Below, piece after piece: positions 46,329 to 55,465 of a stretch of DNA of 64,000 nucleotides (position 1 is its first letter; every line of letters starts with the position of its first letter). The translations under genes were made by a program, and so were the position numbers. The stretch covers positions 124,001-188,000 of the forward strand of contig NZ_WURB01000005.1 of assembly GCF_009830105.1 (NCBI RefSeq). Direction: 5' to 3'. The notes beneath the pieces are model-generated. The model saw only the letters and a program-made list of their open reading frames with translations. It had not been told where the DNA came from and made no database searches. The DNA is from Microvirga makkahensis (GTDB taxonomy: Bacteria; Pseudomonadota; Alphaproteobacteria; Rhizobiales; Beijerinckiaceae).

Positions 46329-48173
46329 TCAACCGCGCGCGGGACTGCTCTTGCGGCTGAAGGTCTTGCGCAGGTTGTCCCACAATTCGATCTTCACGCC
46401 GTTGCGCCTCATGATGAAGGCCTGTTGCGTCACGGAGAGCAGGTTGTTCCAGGCCCAGTAGATCACCAGACCGGCCGGGAAGGAGCCGAGCATGAAGGTG
46501 AAGATCACCGGCATCCACGCGAAGACCTGCTTCTGAACCGGATCCGGCGGCTCCGGGTTCATCTTCATCTGCAGCCACATGGTAATGCCCATGAGGATCG
46601 GCCACACGCCGAGCATGAGGAAGGGCCCCAGCACCGGCACGGCGCCCGGATTGTAGGGCAGCAGACCGAACAGGTTGAAGATGGAGGTCGGATCAGGCGC
46701 CGCGAGGTCGCGTATCCAGCCGAAGAACGGCGCATGGCGCATTTCGATGGTGACGAAGAGCACCTTGTAGAGCGCGAAGAACACAGGGATCTGGATCAGC
46801 ACCGGCCAGCAGCCCGCTACCGGATTGATCTTCTCCTTGCGGTAAAGCTCCATCAGCGCCTGCTGCTGCTTCATCTTGTCGTCGGCATAACGCTCGCGGA
46901 TCGAGACCATCTCCGGCTGCACGGCCTTCATCTTCGCCATCGAGGCATAGGACTTGTTGGCGAGCGGGAAGAACAGGATCTTCAGGATCACCGTCACGAG
47001 CAGGATCGCGATGCCGAAGTTGCCGAACAGCCTGTAGAAGAAGTCCAGCACCTTGAAGAGCGGCTTGGTGATGAAATAGAACCAGCCCCAGTCGATCATG
47101 AGGTCGAAGTTCTTGATCCCGAGCGAGTCCTGGTAGGCATCCACGGTCGCCGTTTCCTTGGCGCCCGCGAAGAAGCGCTGCGTGGTTTCGGCGGCGCTGC
47201 CGGGCTGGATCGTCTGAGAGGCTCCCTGCATGATCGCATGGTAGGTGCGACCCGCCTGGCTCTGCTGGGACGTGAAGGCGCCCTGGTAGGTTATGGCCTG
47301 ATCCGGAACGACGGTGGCGGCCCAGTACTTGTCGGTGATGCCGATAAAGCCGCCCTGCACGTTGTCCCACTTCTTCTCGGAGACGGTTGAGCCCGCGACG
47401 GGCTCCTCCTCGTCCAGGGTGTCGTACTTGATTTCCTGGAGGCCGTTGTCGCCCAGAACGCCGATCATGCCCTCGTGCAGCACGTAATAGCCGAGGGTAG
47501 TCGGCTTGCCGTGGCGGGACACGAGGCCATAGGGATGCAGCGCCACGGGCGCGGAACCACGGTTCTCGACCGAGCTCTTGATCGTGAACATGAACTTGTC
47601 GTCCACCGAGATCGTGCGGCGGAAGACGAGGCCTTGGCCGTTGTCCCAGGTCAGGGTCACCGGCGTGGAAGGAGTGAGCCTGTCGCGGTCGGCAGTCCAC
47701 TCGGTATTGGCATTGGGCAGGCCGCCGGCCTGAGCGCCGACCCAGCCGAATTCCGCATAATACGGATTCTGCGTGCCCTCGGGCGACAGGAGTACGATAT
47801 TGGCGCTCCGGGGATCGACGGTCTCGCGATAGTTCTTCAGCGCCACGTCGTCGATGCGGCCGCCGCGCAGATTGATCGAGCCCGCGATGGCGGGCGTGTC
47901 AATGGCGACGCGATTCGTCCTGGCAAGCGCAGCCTCACGGGACATGACGGTGGGAGCCGCCGGGGTGCCGGGGACCGTGGGGGAGGCTCCGCCGGCCTGG
48001 CTCGGGCTCAGGGGAGGGTTGGGGGCGGAGGGGTTCACCTGCGCGGATTGCTGCTGGAGGGCCGCTTGACGCTGCCTTTCAGCCTCAGGCGCGGCAAAGA
48101 AGTACTGCCAGCCCAGCAGAACCGCCAGCGACAGGGCGATGGCAACGATCAGGTTTTTGTTGTCTTCACGCAT
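46329..48173 (-). CDS. yidC: Membrane protein insertase YidC
   Basis: Inserts and folds inner-membrane proteins, with or without SecYEG. It has 614 residues from ATG 48173. N-terminal helix [19 protein letters not shown] (8-26), then a Pro/Gln-rich linker, then the large periplasmic beta domain (about 90-355). The conserved five-helix core begins near 370 and holds the hydrophilic-groove Arg region and [22 protein letters not shown]. The basic end [15 protein letters not shown] fits ribosome contact. The first eight bases overlap the rnpA end. Confidence 0.96.
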   Translation of the reverse strand: MREDNKNLIVAIALSLAVLLGWQYFFAAPEAERQRQAALQQQSAQVNPSAPNPPLSPSQAGGASPTVPGTPAAPTVMSREAALARTNRVAIDTPAIAGSINLRGGRIDDVALKNYRETVDPRSANIVLLSPEGTQNPYYAEFGWVGAQAGGLPNANTEWTADRDRLTPSTPVTLTWDNGQGLVFRRTISVDDKFMFTIKSSVENRGSAPVALHPYGLVSRHGKPTTLGYYVLHEGMIGVLGDNGLQEIKYDTLDEEEPVAGSTVSEKKWDNVQGGFIGITDKYWAATVVPDQAITYQGAFTSQQSQAGRTYHAIMQGASQTIQPGSAAETTQRFFAGAKETATVDAYQDSLGIKNFDLMIDWGWFYFITKPLFKVLDFFYRLFGNFGIAILLVTVILKILFFPLANKSYASMAKMKAVQPEMVSIRERYADDKMKQQQALMELYRKEKINPVAGCWPVLIQIPVFFALYKVLFVTIEMRHAPFFGWIRDLAAPDPTSIFNLFGLLPYNPGAVPVLGPFLMLGVWPILMGITMWLQMKMNPEPPDPVQKQVFAWMPVIFTFMLGSFPAGLVIYWAWNNLLSVTQQAFIMRRNGVKIELWDNLRKTFSRKSSPARG

Positions 48174-48615
48174 GGGAATGTCCGCGGCGCTCGCCTTTGA
48201 TGGGAGGTGAGGAGGGGAGGGGACGATCGGAGATTTGGGCGCTTTTCGGCTTTGTGACAACCCGCAGAGCGCGCCGAAGATCGTCGATGAGGACGTCATA
48301 ATCGGCGGTCAGAATTTCGCGCCGGCCGATGATGACGACGTCCGCATTGATGGCCGCGTAGTCCTGGGCTGCCAAGGGAACGGCAGCTCGGAGCCGACGC
48401 TTGATCCGGTTGCGCTCAGTCGCATGGCCGACCCGTTTCGTCACGGTCAAGCCGACCCGAAGGCCCAGATCCGAGCCGCTGGGATCCACAGTCGGGCGCA
48501 GGCGCGCCTGCACCGTCATCCGCTCCGTATGAAAGCGGCGGCCCGAGGCCGCCGCAACGAAGTCGGGTCTTTTGGTCAGACGCCCGATGATCACATCTGC
48601 GCGAGGTTCGCGCAT
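48166..48615 (-). CDS. rnpA: Ribonuclease P protein component
   Basis: Protein subunit of RNase P, 149 residues. The start [19 protein letters not shown] has AAGGA 6 bases upstream; the signature is [20 protein letters not shown] (the RNR motif) near residue 65. The C-terminal tail after about residue 120 is longer than in E. coli RnpA (119 residues). The last eight bases overlap yidC, leaving no room for yidD, which often lies between these genes. Confidence 0.94.
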   Translation of the reverse strand: MREPRADVIIGRLTKRPDFVAAASGRRFHTERMTVQARLRPTVDPSGSDLGLRVGLTVTKRVGHATERNRIKRRLRAAVPLAAQDYAAINADVVIIGRREILTADYDVLIDDLRRALRVVTKPKSAQISDRPLPSSPPIKGERRGHSHA

Positions 48616-48635
48616 CGGGTGTCCTTCAAGGCTGC

Positions 48636-48770
48636 TTACGCGGAAAGGCGCTTGCGGCCATGGGCGCGGCGGGCGGCAATGACCTTGCGGCCGCCCTTGG
48701 TCGCCATGCGCGCACGGAAGCCGTGTCGGCGCTTGCGAACCAGCTTGCTCGGTTGATACGTCCTCTTCAC
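48636..48770 (-). CDS. rpmH: 50S ribosomal protein L34
   Basis: A 44-residue protein starting at GTG 48770 ([20 protein letters not shown]), ending HGRKRLSA. The sequence is a full match to the L34 pattern, basic throughout. GGAG lies 7 bases before the GTG. It is 20 bases upstream of rnpA, the near-universal rpmH-rnpA pair. Confidence 0.97.
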   Translation of the reverse strand: MKRTYQPSKLVRKRRHGFRARMATKGGRKVIAARRAHGRKRLSA

Positions 48771-48899
48771 GGCACATCTCCGGTCGAAAGGGGCAGCGGT
48801 GCTCGAAGGCTCGCGCCCGTCTGGTTAGGTAAGGGGTCGCCCCCGAAACTGTCTCGAAAAAACGATCAGCGCCCACGAAGAGCGCTGTCAGCTTGCGGG

Positions 48900-48928
48900 C
48901 TTATGACGGAAGAGAGGGGCAAAGTCAA
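48900..48928 (-). promoter_or_regulatory. Sigma-70 type promoter of rpmH
   Basis: On the minus strand TTGACT (48923-48928) and CATAAG (48900-48905) are 17 bases apart. The implied RNA starts about 120 bases before the rpmH GTG, leaving a leader that contains an AGCGCT-centred hairpin. Confidence 0.65.
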
Positions 48929-49276
48929 CGCCGCTTTGACCTAGATGCGGCGATCCGGCGGCTTGGTTCATCGTCCGGCCCCTACGGAGGGCGAATGGGC
49001 CTAGGAGAGTACCCGGAACTTATATGTGAGGATACAGGCCATGGGCCAGGAGAAAGCGCGACAGACCAAAGGATGGGCCTGAACAGGGCCTGGTCGCGCT
49101 TTCTCGGGCCGCCATTCGCGGCCCTCTCTCCGCAGTTGGGTCGGCTCCGCTGGATGGTAACGAGGTATGGCATGGCCATGGGCGGCCTGGAGAACGGCGG
49201 AGGACTTGACCTATTGTTGTCCGGAGAGCGGGTTCTTGCCACCCCAAGGCGGGAGTCGGTACTGCCGTCGACGAGA
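48929..49276. other. Gap between the rpmH promoter and the oxidoreductase remnant
   Basis: About 350 bases without a supported gene. A plus-strand frame is open through it (from 48893), but its residues look like no protein until 49277. It may be further decayed oxidoreductase sequence. Confidence 0.4.
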
Positions 49277-49405
49277 GGATTGAAGGTTTCGGATCTCGCC
49301 GGCTTGGTCTATCCCTACCTGACCTTCTCCGAGGTGACGAAGAGCATTGCGGTGGAGTTTCTGATGCCTTGGGCTCAGAATCCCTGGGGGGCGGCGGGCG
49401 GATAG
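49277..49405 (+). pseudogene. C-terminal remnant of an FAD-dependent pyridine nucleotide-disulfide oxidoreductase
   Basis: 43 codons ending at a TAG read GLKVSDLAGLVYPYLTFSEV, then TKSIAVEF and QNPW. This is the last part of the dimerisation domain of the mercuric reductase/lipoamide dehydrogenase-like family, where the active-site His-Pro normally stands in a HPYPTxxE-type context. Here the position reads YPYLTFSE. Nothing upstream in this frame supplies the FAD or NAD domains, so the gene is a fragment. The histidine kinase gene starts 28 bases later. Confidence 0.5.
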
Positions 49406-49432
49406 AACCCCGCTGCTTAGGATAAGGCGCGT

Positions 49433-50872
49433 ATGGGTGTCGAGCAGCCACATTCGCTGACATGGCGGATCCTGAGCCAGTTCGGGCTTTCCGCGCGTCT
49501 GCTGCTGTTGACAGTTCTCTTCGTGATGATTGCGGAGGTGCTGATCTATGTGCCCTCCATCGCCAATTTCCGCCAGACTTGGCTGCATGATCGCATCGCC
49601 GCGGCCCAGATCGCCGCCATGGTGCTCGATGCGGCGCCCGAGGAGAGCTTGCCGGAGGAGCTCGAGATGCGCCTATTGCAGGGTGTCGGGGCTCGGGCGA
49701 TTGCCCTTCGCGGGGGAGGACGGAGGAGCCTTCTCGCTATCACTGACGTACCGCCCGAGGTGAGCAAGAGCATCGACCTGCGCGATACGGAATGGGCCAC
49801 GCTCGTCACGGACGCCTTCGATGTCCTGTTTAACCCGGCGGACAAGCCGATTCGGGTGATCGGCCACGGCATGGGGGTCGAGTTCGTTGAGATCATCCTC
49901 GATCAGCGTCCCTTGCGCATGGCCATGCTCGAGTTTTCGCGCAACATCCTTCTTCTGTCGCTCTTCATCTCGATTATCACGGCAAGCCTCGTCTATTTGA
50001 CCCTGCAATGGGTGATCGTGAGGCCGGTGCGCCGGCTGACCGGCAATATCGCCGAATTCTCCGGTAACCCGGAGGATGCCTCCCGCGTCATTCGGCCGAC
50101 GGACCGTGCCGACGAGATTGGCTTGGCCGAGCAGGCCTTGGCGCGCATGGAGACGACTCTGGCAGATGAGCTTCGCCAGAAGCGGCGTCTCGCGCAGCTC
50201 GGCCTTGCGGTCAGCAAGATCAACCATGAACTGCGCAACATGCTCACGACGGCCCAGCTCCTCACGGATCGTCTGGAGCGGGTGAACGACGAAGCCGCTC
50301 AACGTGTCGCGCCCCGCCTCGTCGCCACGCTCGACCGGGCCATCGCCTTCTGTGAAACGACCCTCGCCTACGGCCGGGCCACGGAGCCCTTGCCGCAGCG
50401 CCGGCTGATTCCGCTGTCGCCGCTGATCGAGGAGCTATCGAACCTCAAGGACCTCGCCCCAGAGGTCGGTATCGTCTTCAGCTCCCAGGTGCCGGAGGAT
50501 CTGATGGTCGATGCAGACAAAGACCAGCTCTCTCGTGTGCTTGTGAACCTCGTCCGCAATGCGGTGCAGGCCCTGAGCCTGGCCGGCTCGCCCGAGGGGC
50601 AGCCTCGAATCGATGTTATCGCCAGCCGCAAGCGAAATGTCGTTACAATTCTCGTTGAGGACAACGGGCCCGGAATTCCGGACCGGGTAAAGGCAGACCT
50701 GTTTACGCCGTTCCAGAGCTCGGCTCGGAAAGGGGGGACGGGCTTGGGGCTGACCATCGCTGCGGAACTGATTCAACTCCACGGGGGGGCGATTGCCCTC
50801 GACGACAGCAACGGTCATACCTGTTTCCGCATCACAATCCCTGATCGGGCCTCCAATCCGGATCAAAATTGA
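49433..50872 (+). CDS. Membrane sensor histidine kinase (orphan)
   Basis: 479-residue two-component kinase. Helix 1 is residues 20-42, the periplasmic sensor region is 43-170, helix 2 is 171-193, HAMP is about 194-246, the dimerisation/phosphoacceptor domain has H265 in KINHELRNML, and the ATPase domain has N-box VNLVRNAVQAL, G1 VEDNGPGIP and G2 GGTGLGLTIA. The sensor region matches no named domain I know. There is no response regulator gene on either side (a tRNA follows), so its partner is unknown. Confidence 0.92.
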   Translation: MGVEQPHSLTWRILSQFGLSARLLLLTVLFVMIAEVLIYVPSIANFRQTWLHDRIAAAQIAAMVLDAAPEESLPEELEMRLLQGVGARAIALRGGGRRSLLAITDVPPEVSKSIDLRDTEWATLVTDAFDVLFNPADKPIRVIGHGMGVEFVEIILDQRPLRMAMLEFSRNILLLSLFISIITASLVYLTLQWVIVRPVRRLTGNIAEFSGNPEDASRVIRPTDRADEIGLAEQALARMETTLADELRQKRRLAQLGLAVSKINHELRNMLTTAQLLTDRLERVNDEAAQRVAPRLVATLDRAIAFCETTLAYGRATEPLPQRRLIPLSPLIEELSNLKDLAPEVGIVFSSQVPEDLMVDADKDQLSRVLVNLVRNAVQALSLAGSPEGQPRIDVIASRKRNVVTILVEDNGPGIPDRVKADLFTPFQSSARKGGTGLGLTIAAELIQLHGGAIALDDSNGHTCFRITIPDRASNPDQN

Positions 50873-50974
50873 ACCTTGTGCAAAATCTCGTCAAAGAAGG
50901 CTTGCCAAGCGTGCCGGAACCCTTTAATCACCCGCCACGGCTGATGTTGCTTCTCGCAACGACCTGCCGACCAA

Positions 50975-51051
50975 GCGCCCGTAGCTCAGCTGGATAGAGC
51001 ACCAGACTACGAATCTGGGGGTCAGAGGTTCGAATCCTTTCGGGCGCGCCA
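50975..51051 (+). tRNA. tRNA-Arg (anticodon ACG)
   Basis: Seventy-seven bases including an encoded CCA. Acceptor GCGCCCG pairs with CGGGCGC; D arm GCTCAGCTGGATAGAGC; anticodon stem CCAGA/TCTGG with loop CTACGAA, giving ACG (A34 normally edited to inosine to read CGN); T arm AGAGGTTCGAATCCTTT. It lies 100 bases after the kinase stop. Confidence 0.97.
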
Positions 51052-51241
51052 TTCATCTTCTTGAGAATTTATAGGTTCGATGAGCTGACTTGACCGGTCC
51101 GGTCAGCTTTGCTCGTTCCGGGCAACATCGCGTGCCGAACAGGGCTATCAGGCAAATCGCTCCCGTAACCACGAGTGCACAAGCCGAAATCCCGATTCTT
51201 GCTCATGTAATGTGACGCAACGCTGCTGCCTCGGGATAGAT

Positions 51242-51850
51242 CACCGGTCGGCAAATCCATCGGCCTCGTTCGGATCGACGAACTCGGAGCCATTGAGGCG
51301 CCGATCCTGTCGACCAACACGCTCTCCGTCGGCACTTGCGCGACGGCTTTGATCCGGGAGGCCGTCGCTCAGAATTCGGACATCGGACCCACCATACCGA
51401 TGGTCAATCCCGTAATGGGTGACTGCAACGACGGCTCCTTGAGCGACATCCAGGCTCTTGCGGCATAGGAACGGCATCGCGCAAGATCGAACCCGGTGGA
51501 GCCGACCATCCTACCGGCGTGCTGGTGCGGACCAATGTCGGCAATACAGGTAATCTTGTTCTTCCGATGGCCGCCGGCCTTCTTCCGAAAGAGTCGAAGG
51601 CGCCGCAGGAACGCAGGAGCGAGGGTCGATCACGACAACAAATCCGATCTGCCCGCCATGCGCGTCCTCGCCAAAACAGGATCGACCACGTGTTCCCGGC
51701 GGCCGCCGAGGCAATCCAGGAAGCCATGCTGAACTCCATGCTGTCGGCCGACTGCTTCGTCGGACGTGGCGACAAGACTCGAGTGTCGCTGGCGGACATC
51801 CCGCGCGGCGAACAAATGGTGCCGCTCCACAGCATTCATTTTCCGACCCG
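51242..51850 (+). pseudogene. Decayed P1-family (DmpA-like) aminopeptidase
   Basis: Fragments of a P1/S58 L-aminopeptidase/D-esterase occur in order but in different frames. From 51259 one frame reads IGLVRIDELG then LSTNTLSVGTCATALI and VNPVMGDCNDGSLSDIQ, ending at TAG 51466. A second frame from about 51471 gives GTASRKIEPGG and TGVLVRTNVGN. After a scrambled middle the C-terminal block IDHVFPAAAEAIQEAMLNSM appears at about 51684. Intact members have all of these in one frame of about 350 codons and a catalytic Ser shortly after the NDG motif, here lost. The N-terminal part is missing. The gene is broken by frameshifts and deletions. Confidence 0.7.
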
Positions 51851-52067
51851 AGTTGAGTTTGCTCGATCAATTGAAAAGGGCAGCCACGTTATGTCGCAAG
51901 CATCGGGTCCAAAGCCCGTTGCAGGAATTCTAGACATCGGACATTCGAGCGTCCGAGAATGATCCTTCGTGCGCCGTCAAGGCATGCATACATGCGGTGA
52001 GGGCGCTCCATCGCTTGCGATAGCCGCAGGCTTCCCCATACTGGAACATCGCGTTAGGGGGCTCGGC

Positions 52068-53000
52068 ATGATTACGGTCTTCGGGTCGATCAATATGGAT
52101 CTCGTCGCCCCGGTTCGGCGCATCGCCCGACCCGGGGAGACTGTCCTGTCCCCGCGCGCCGACAGTTTTTTTGGCGGCAAGGGGGCCAATCAAGCCGTTG
52201 CCGCCGCCCGCATGGGTGGGGACGACGCGATCGGTGTCTCCATGGCCGCAGCGGTAGGAGATGATGCCTTCGGTAAGGCCTGCCTCGATAATCTGAGGAA
52301 GAACGGCATCGATGTGGAGGCGGTGAGGATTGTCGATGAGCCGACCGGCTGTGCCTTCATCACCGTCGATGACGCCGGAGAGAATGCCATCACGGTGGCC
52401 AGCGGTGCCAACATGGCTGTTCGGGCTGCGGATGTTCCCGAGAGGCTCCTATCCGGCGCTAGCGTCGTTGTCCTCCAGATGGAGGTACCTTTTATCGAGA
52501 ACCTCGAAATGGCCCGGCGGGCAAGGAAGGTCGGCGCAACGGTCGTCTGGAATGTTGCGCCCGTGCCTGCCGCCGTCGAACGTGGTGCCATGGCCGACAT
52601 GCTCGCCATGACCGACGTGCTTGTCGTGAACGAGCATGAGGCCCTCGCCGTCGCTGCTCTCGTGGGGGAAGATGCCGGGAGCGATTACCTGAAAGCCTCT
52701 TCGATCCTGGCGCAGGTTTGCGGATTGGTCTGTATCGTCACCGCCGGAGCCAAAGGCGCTGTTGCCGTCAGCCCGGACGGAGCGCAGCGCCAGGCTGTAG
52801 CCTGGCCGGTAACCGCGGTCGACACTACCGGAGCAGGCGATACCTTCGTTGGCGTTCTTGCCCGTGGTCTGGCAGAGAGGCGCGATCTGGGCGATGCCAT
52901 GCGACGGGCCTGTGTTGCGGCGTCTCTTTCATGCAGGGCAGTGGGAGCCCAAGCCGGGATGCCCACTCGGGCGGTGTTGGAGAGGGCACTGTTGGCTTAA
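52068..53000 (+). CDS. rbsK: Ribokinase (PfkB family)
   Basis: Phosphorylates ribose or a related sugar, 310 residues from ATG 52068 (AGGGGG upstream; the frame opens at 51969). The start ITVFGSINMDLV and the GGKGANQAVAAARMGG block (42-57) are ribokinase hallmarks. The catalytic DTTGAGDTFVGVLARG is near 250. With the nucleoside genes 40 kb away it could serve ribose salvage, but the immediate neighbours act on hexoses and xylulose. The stop shares a TTAA with the convergent epimerase gene. Confidence 0.93.
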   Translation: MITVFGSINMDLVAPVRRIARPGETVLSPRADSFFGGKGANQAVAAARMGGDDAIGVSMAAAVGDDAFGKACLDNLRKNGIDVEAVRIVDEPTGCAFITVDDAGENAITVASGANMAVRAADVPERLLSGASVVVLQMEVPFIENLEMARRARKVGATVVWNVAPVPAAVERGAMADMLAMTDVLVVNEHEALAVAALVGEDAGSDYLKASSILAQVCGLVCIVTAGAKGAVAVSPDGAQRQAVAWPVTAVDTTGAGDTFVGVLARGLAERRDLGDAMRRACVAASLSCRAVGAQAGMPTRAVLERALLA

Positions 53001-54247
53001 CCGTTTGCCTGCGGGATGACCCGCGTCAGGCTTCCCGTCGCAGGAAAGAGGGGAATGAGGCAGGCTTGCAGAGCATGGTAGAGATCGGGCTTTCCGATGA
53101 ACAATGTGCTCGCCGGCTGCAGGTTTTCGGAAAACTCCGGATGCCAGCCTCCCCGCTCATGATCGATCAGATGGCGCTCCACGAAGTTCCAGAGATGGCG
53201 GTACCAGGTCTCATGAAACTCGCTCGGGCGGTGTTCGCACAGGAAGGATGCCGCACCGATCGCCTCGGCGCAGGGCCACCAGAGCTTCTGCGGGAGTCTC
53301 GGCCGGTTGTCCCAGTCAAGTGCGTAGAAGAAGCCGCCCTTGTCGCTGTCCCAGCCGAGCGAGATTGATTGCCTGAACAACTCGCAGGATGCTGCAGGCA
53401 TCCAGTCACGCCGCTTGTCGCCCAGCGCCCAGAGCTGCAGCAGGAGGCGGGCCCATTCGAGCCAGTGCCCAGGTGTCGTGCCGTAGGGGCGAAACACGTC
53501 GGAGCCCCGGTAATTCCGATCCAGGGACCAATCCCCATGGAAATGCTCCGCCACCCGGTAGTCCAGAGATGTGGCATGACAGCCGATGATCAGTTCCGCA
53601 ATGCGTTCGGCCTTATCGAGATAACCTCTCTCGCCTGTTGCCTCGAAAGCGGCCATCAAGGCTTCGGTCAGGTGCATGTTCGAGTTCTGGCCGCGATACT
53701 GGCTGATGGGAGACCAGTCGCGTGCGAATTCCTCGGCAACTGCGCCGTGCCGCTCCTCCCAGAAGCGCTCTTCCAGAACCTGGGTGATATCGGCCAGGAG
53801 TCTGTCGGCCAGGGGATGACCCGCGACCTTCGCACTGGAGGCGGCGAGCAGCACGAAGGCATGCCCATAGGCCTGTTTCGTATCGTCCTTAGGCCCGTCG
53901 TAATCAAGCGACCAGATATACCCTCCATGCACCGCATCCCGGTGATGATTCCAGAGATACTCCATGCCGTGATCGACGATCCTGTCGCATCCGGGACGGC
54001 CGAGCAGGAGACCGATCGAAAAGCAATGCACCATGCGGGTGGTGCTGTGGATCTGTCGGACTGAGTTGTTTCTGTCGAGAGCGTTCCCAAGGCTGTCCAG
54101 ATCGAAGAAGCCACCGGTCGGATCGATGCAGCGGTGTTGGAAAAAGCCGAACAGGCTGTTGGCCTGCGCCATGAGCCATTGACGGTGAAAAGGGCGAGCG
54201 CGCCAGCTTGGGCCTGTTGCGGGCAGAGCGGGAAGAGACATCTGCAT
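52997..54247 (-). CDS. AGE-family sugar epimerase/isomerase
   Basis: Cytosolic (alpha/alpha)6-barrel enzyme of 416 residues, of the N-acylglucosamine 2-epimerase superfamily, which also includes mannose isomerase and YihS. ATG 54247 has GGAG 6 bases upstream. Features are NSLFGFFQHRCIDPTGGFFDL near 30, TRMVHCFSIGLLLGRPG near 75, KQAYGHAFVLLAASS near 140 and the catalytic-His regions around GTTPGHWLEWARLLLQL near 260. A fructokinase gene follows on the same strand; mannose-to-fructose conversion followed by phosphorylation is a reasonable guess. Confidence 0.88.
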   Translation of the reverse strand: MQMSLPALPATGPSWRARPFHRQWLMAQANSLFGFFQHRCIDPTGGFFDLDSLGNALDRNNSVRQIHSTTRMVHCFSIGLLLGRPGCDRIVDHGMEYLWNHHRDAVHGGYIWSLDYDGPKDDTKQAYGHAFVLLAASSAKVAGHPLADRLLADITQVLEERFWEERHGAVAEEFARDWSPISQYRGQNSNMHLTEALMAAFEATGERGYLDKAERIAELIIGCHATSLDYRVAEHFHGDWSLDRNYRGSDVFRPYGTTPGHWLEWARLLLQLWALGDKRRDWMPAASCELFRQSISLGWDSDKGGFFYALDWDNRPRLPQKLWWPCAEAIGAASFLCEHRPSEFHETWYRHLWNFVERHLIDHERGGWHPEFSENLQPASTLFIGKPDLYHALQACLIPLFPATGSLTRVIPQANG

Positions 54248-54264
54248 GGCAATCTCCAACGGGC

Positions 54265-55215
54265 CTAAGCACGGGTTGCCATGAAACGGTACACTTCTTC
54301 CCAGGTCGGGGGATTGGCACCACGCCGGGTACAAACGATTGCAGCCGCCGCCGCCGCGAAATCGAGAGCCGCCGTGGCCTGTGCTTGGGTCAATCCGGCC
54401 ATGCTCTCAGGCCTGAGCAAGTCATTCGCGTCCAACCAGGAGAGAAGGCCCGCATGGAAGGTGTCCCCTGCGCCGACCGTGTCCACCACATTCGCACGGG
54501 GAGCGGGTCGCTCGATGCGGGAACTTCCAAAGACGGCCATCGAACCCTCCGCTCCACGCGTTACGACGACGAGCCTGGGGCCTCGCCGAAGCCAAGACTG
54601 GGAAACCGAGACAAGGTCCGCGTCTGGGTAGAGCAGATGAATATCCTCATCGCTCGCCTTGACGATGGTGGCATGGACGAGGAGCCGCTCGAACCTCTCC
54701 CGATAGATCTTCAGGTCGCCGACGACACGAGGGCGGACGTTCGGATCGAGCGAAATCACGCGGGATCCGGATTCACGACGGAGGAGTGTCTCGATGGCGC
54801 TGGCGATGGGCTCGACGCCGAGCGCATAGGAGCCTGCCGCTATGGCGTTCACCTCTGCGGGCAGGGAGGAGGGGAGGGCCTCCGGCCTAAGGGCCCGGTC
54901 CGCACTGTCCGGTGCGTAGAAGGAATATCGCGGCTCTCCTGACGGGCCGGTCGCAACGACGCTGAGGGTCGTTGGGTTCGGACAGCGCTGCAGATAGGAT
55001 GGGCTTACGCCTGCTTCAGCCAGCTTTCCCGCCAGAAAGACGCCGAAAGTATCCTCTGAAAGGGTCGACAGAAATGCGGCGGCGCGGCCCAAGCGGCCGA
55101 TCCCAATCGCGACATTGAAGGGCGAGCCACCCGCCACGGCCTCGGCCGTAAGCCCGATCGGTGAGGGGGGCCCGACAAAAAGGTCGATTAGGGCTTCGCC
55201 GCAGACCAGGATCAT
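54265..55215 (-). CDS. PfkB-family carbohydrate kinase (fructokinase-like)
   Basis: 316 residues from ATG 55215 (AGGAG 6 bases upstream). The N-terminus ILVCGEALIDLFVGPP and GGSPFNVAIGIGRLGR (about 30-45) are the fructokinase-type sugar-binding pattern; the catalytic NVVDTVGAGDTFHAGLLSWL is near 245. It lies 17 bases before the AGE gene on the transcript. Probable substrate fructose, not proven by sequence. Confidence 0.92.
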   Translation of the reverse strand: MILVCGEALIDLFVGPPSPIGLTAEAVAGGSPFNVAIGIGRLGRAAAFLSTLSEDTFGVFLAGKLAEAGVSPSYLQRCPNPTTLSVVATGPSGEPRYSFYAPDSADRALRPEALPSSLPAEVNAIAAGSYALGVEPIASAIETLLRRESGSRVISLDPNVRPRVVGDLKIYRERFERLLVHATIVKASDEDIHLLYPDADLVSVSQSWLRRGPRLVVVTRGAEGSMAVFGSSRIERPAPRANVVDTVGAGDTFHAGLLSWLDANDLLRPESMAGLTQAQATAALDFAAAAAAIVCTRRGANPPTWEEVYRFMATRA

Positions 55216-55465
55216 TCGGGGCTCCTCTATGTACACGGCGCCGGAACCTCAAGCCGTAAGATCGGCCTTGCTGCGTGCGACCGGCTTCGACGACGTGGAT
55301 GTTACCGTGTGCTGCGGCTTCTTACCATTCATGGCGCCGTTGCCCAAGCGGACGGCCGGCTGCATCATGGCACAATCAGCCTGGCTTCCCGATTAGGCGT
55401 TCCCGCGCGGACGAAGGCCTCCGAGATCCCGAAAGGGCGATGGTGATCCTCCCATAATCCGTCCC

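Noticed and set aside
46305-47390. Long plus-strand frame opposite yidC
   Set aside because: His/Arg/Glu-rich shadow of the yidC coding sequence with no recognisable domain.
50975-51051. tRNA-Arg as attachment site of an integrated element
   Set aside because: No second copy of the tRNA 3' end and no integrase gene were found in the window; kept only as a question in the findings.
55237-55465. Gap between fructokinase and xylulokinase genes checked for a lost gene
   Set aside because: Short frames here resemble nothing I know; no hairpin or promoter is clear enough to report.
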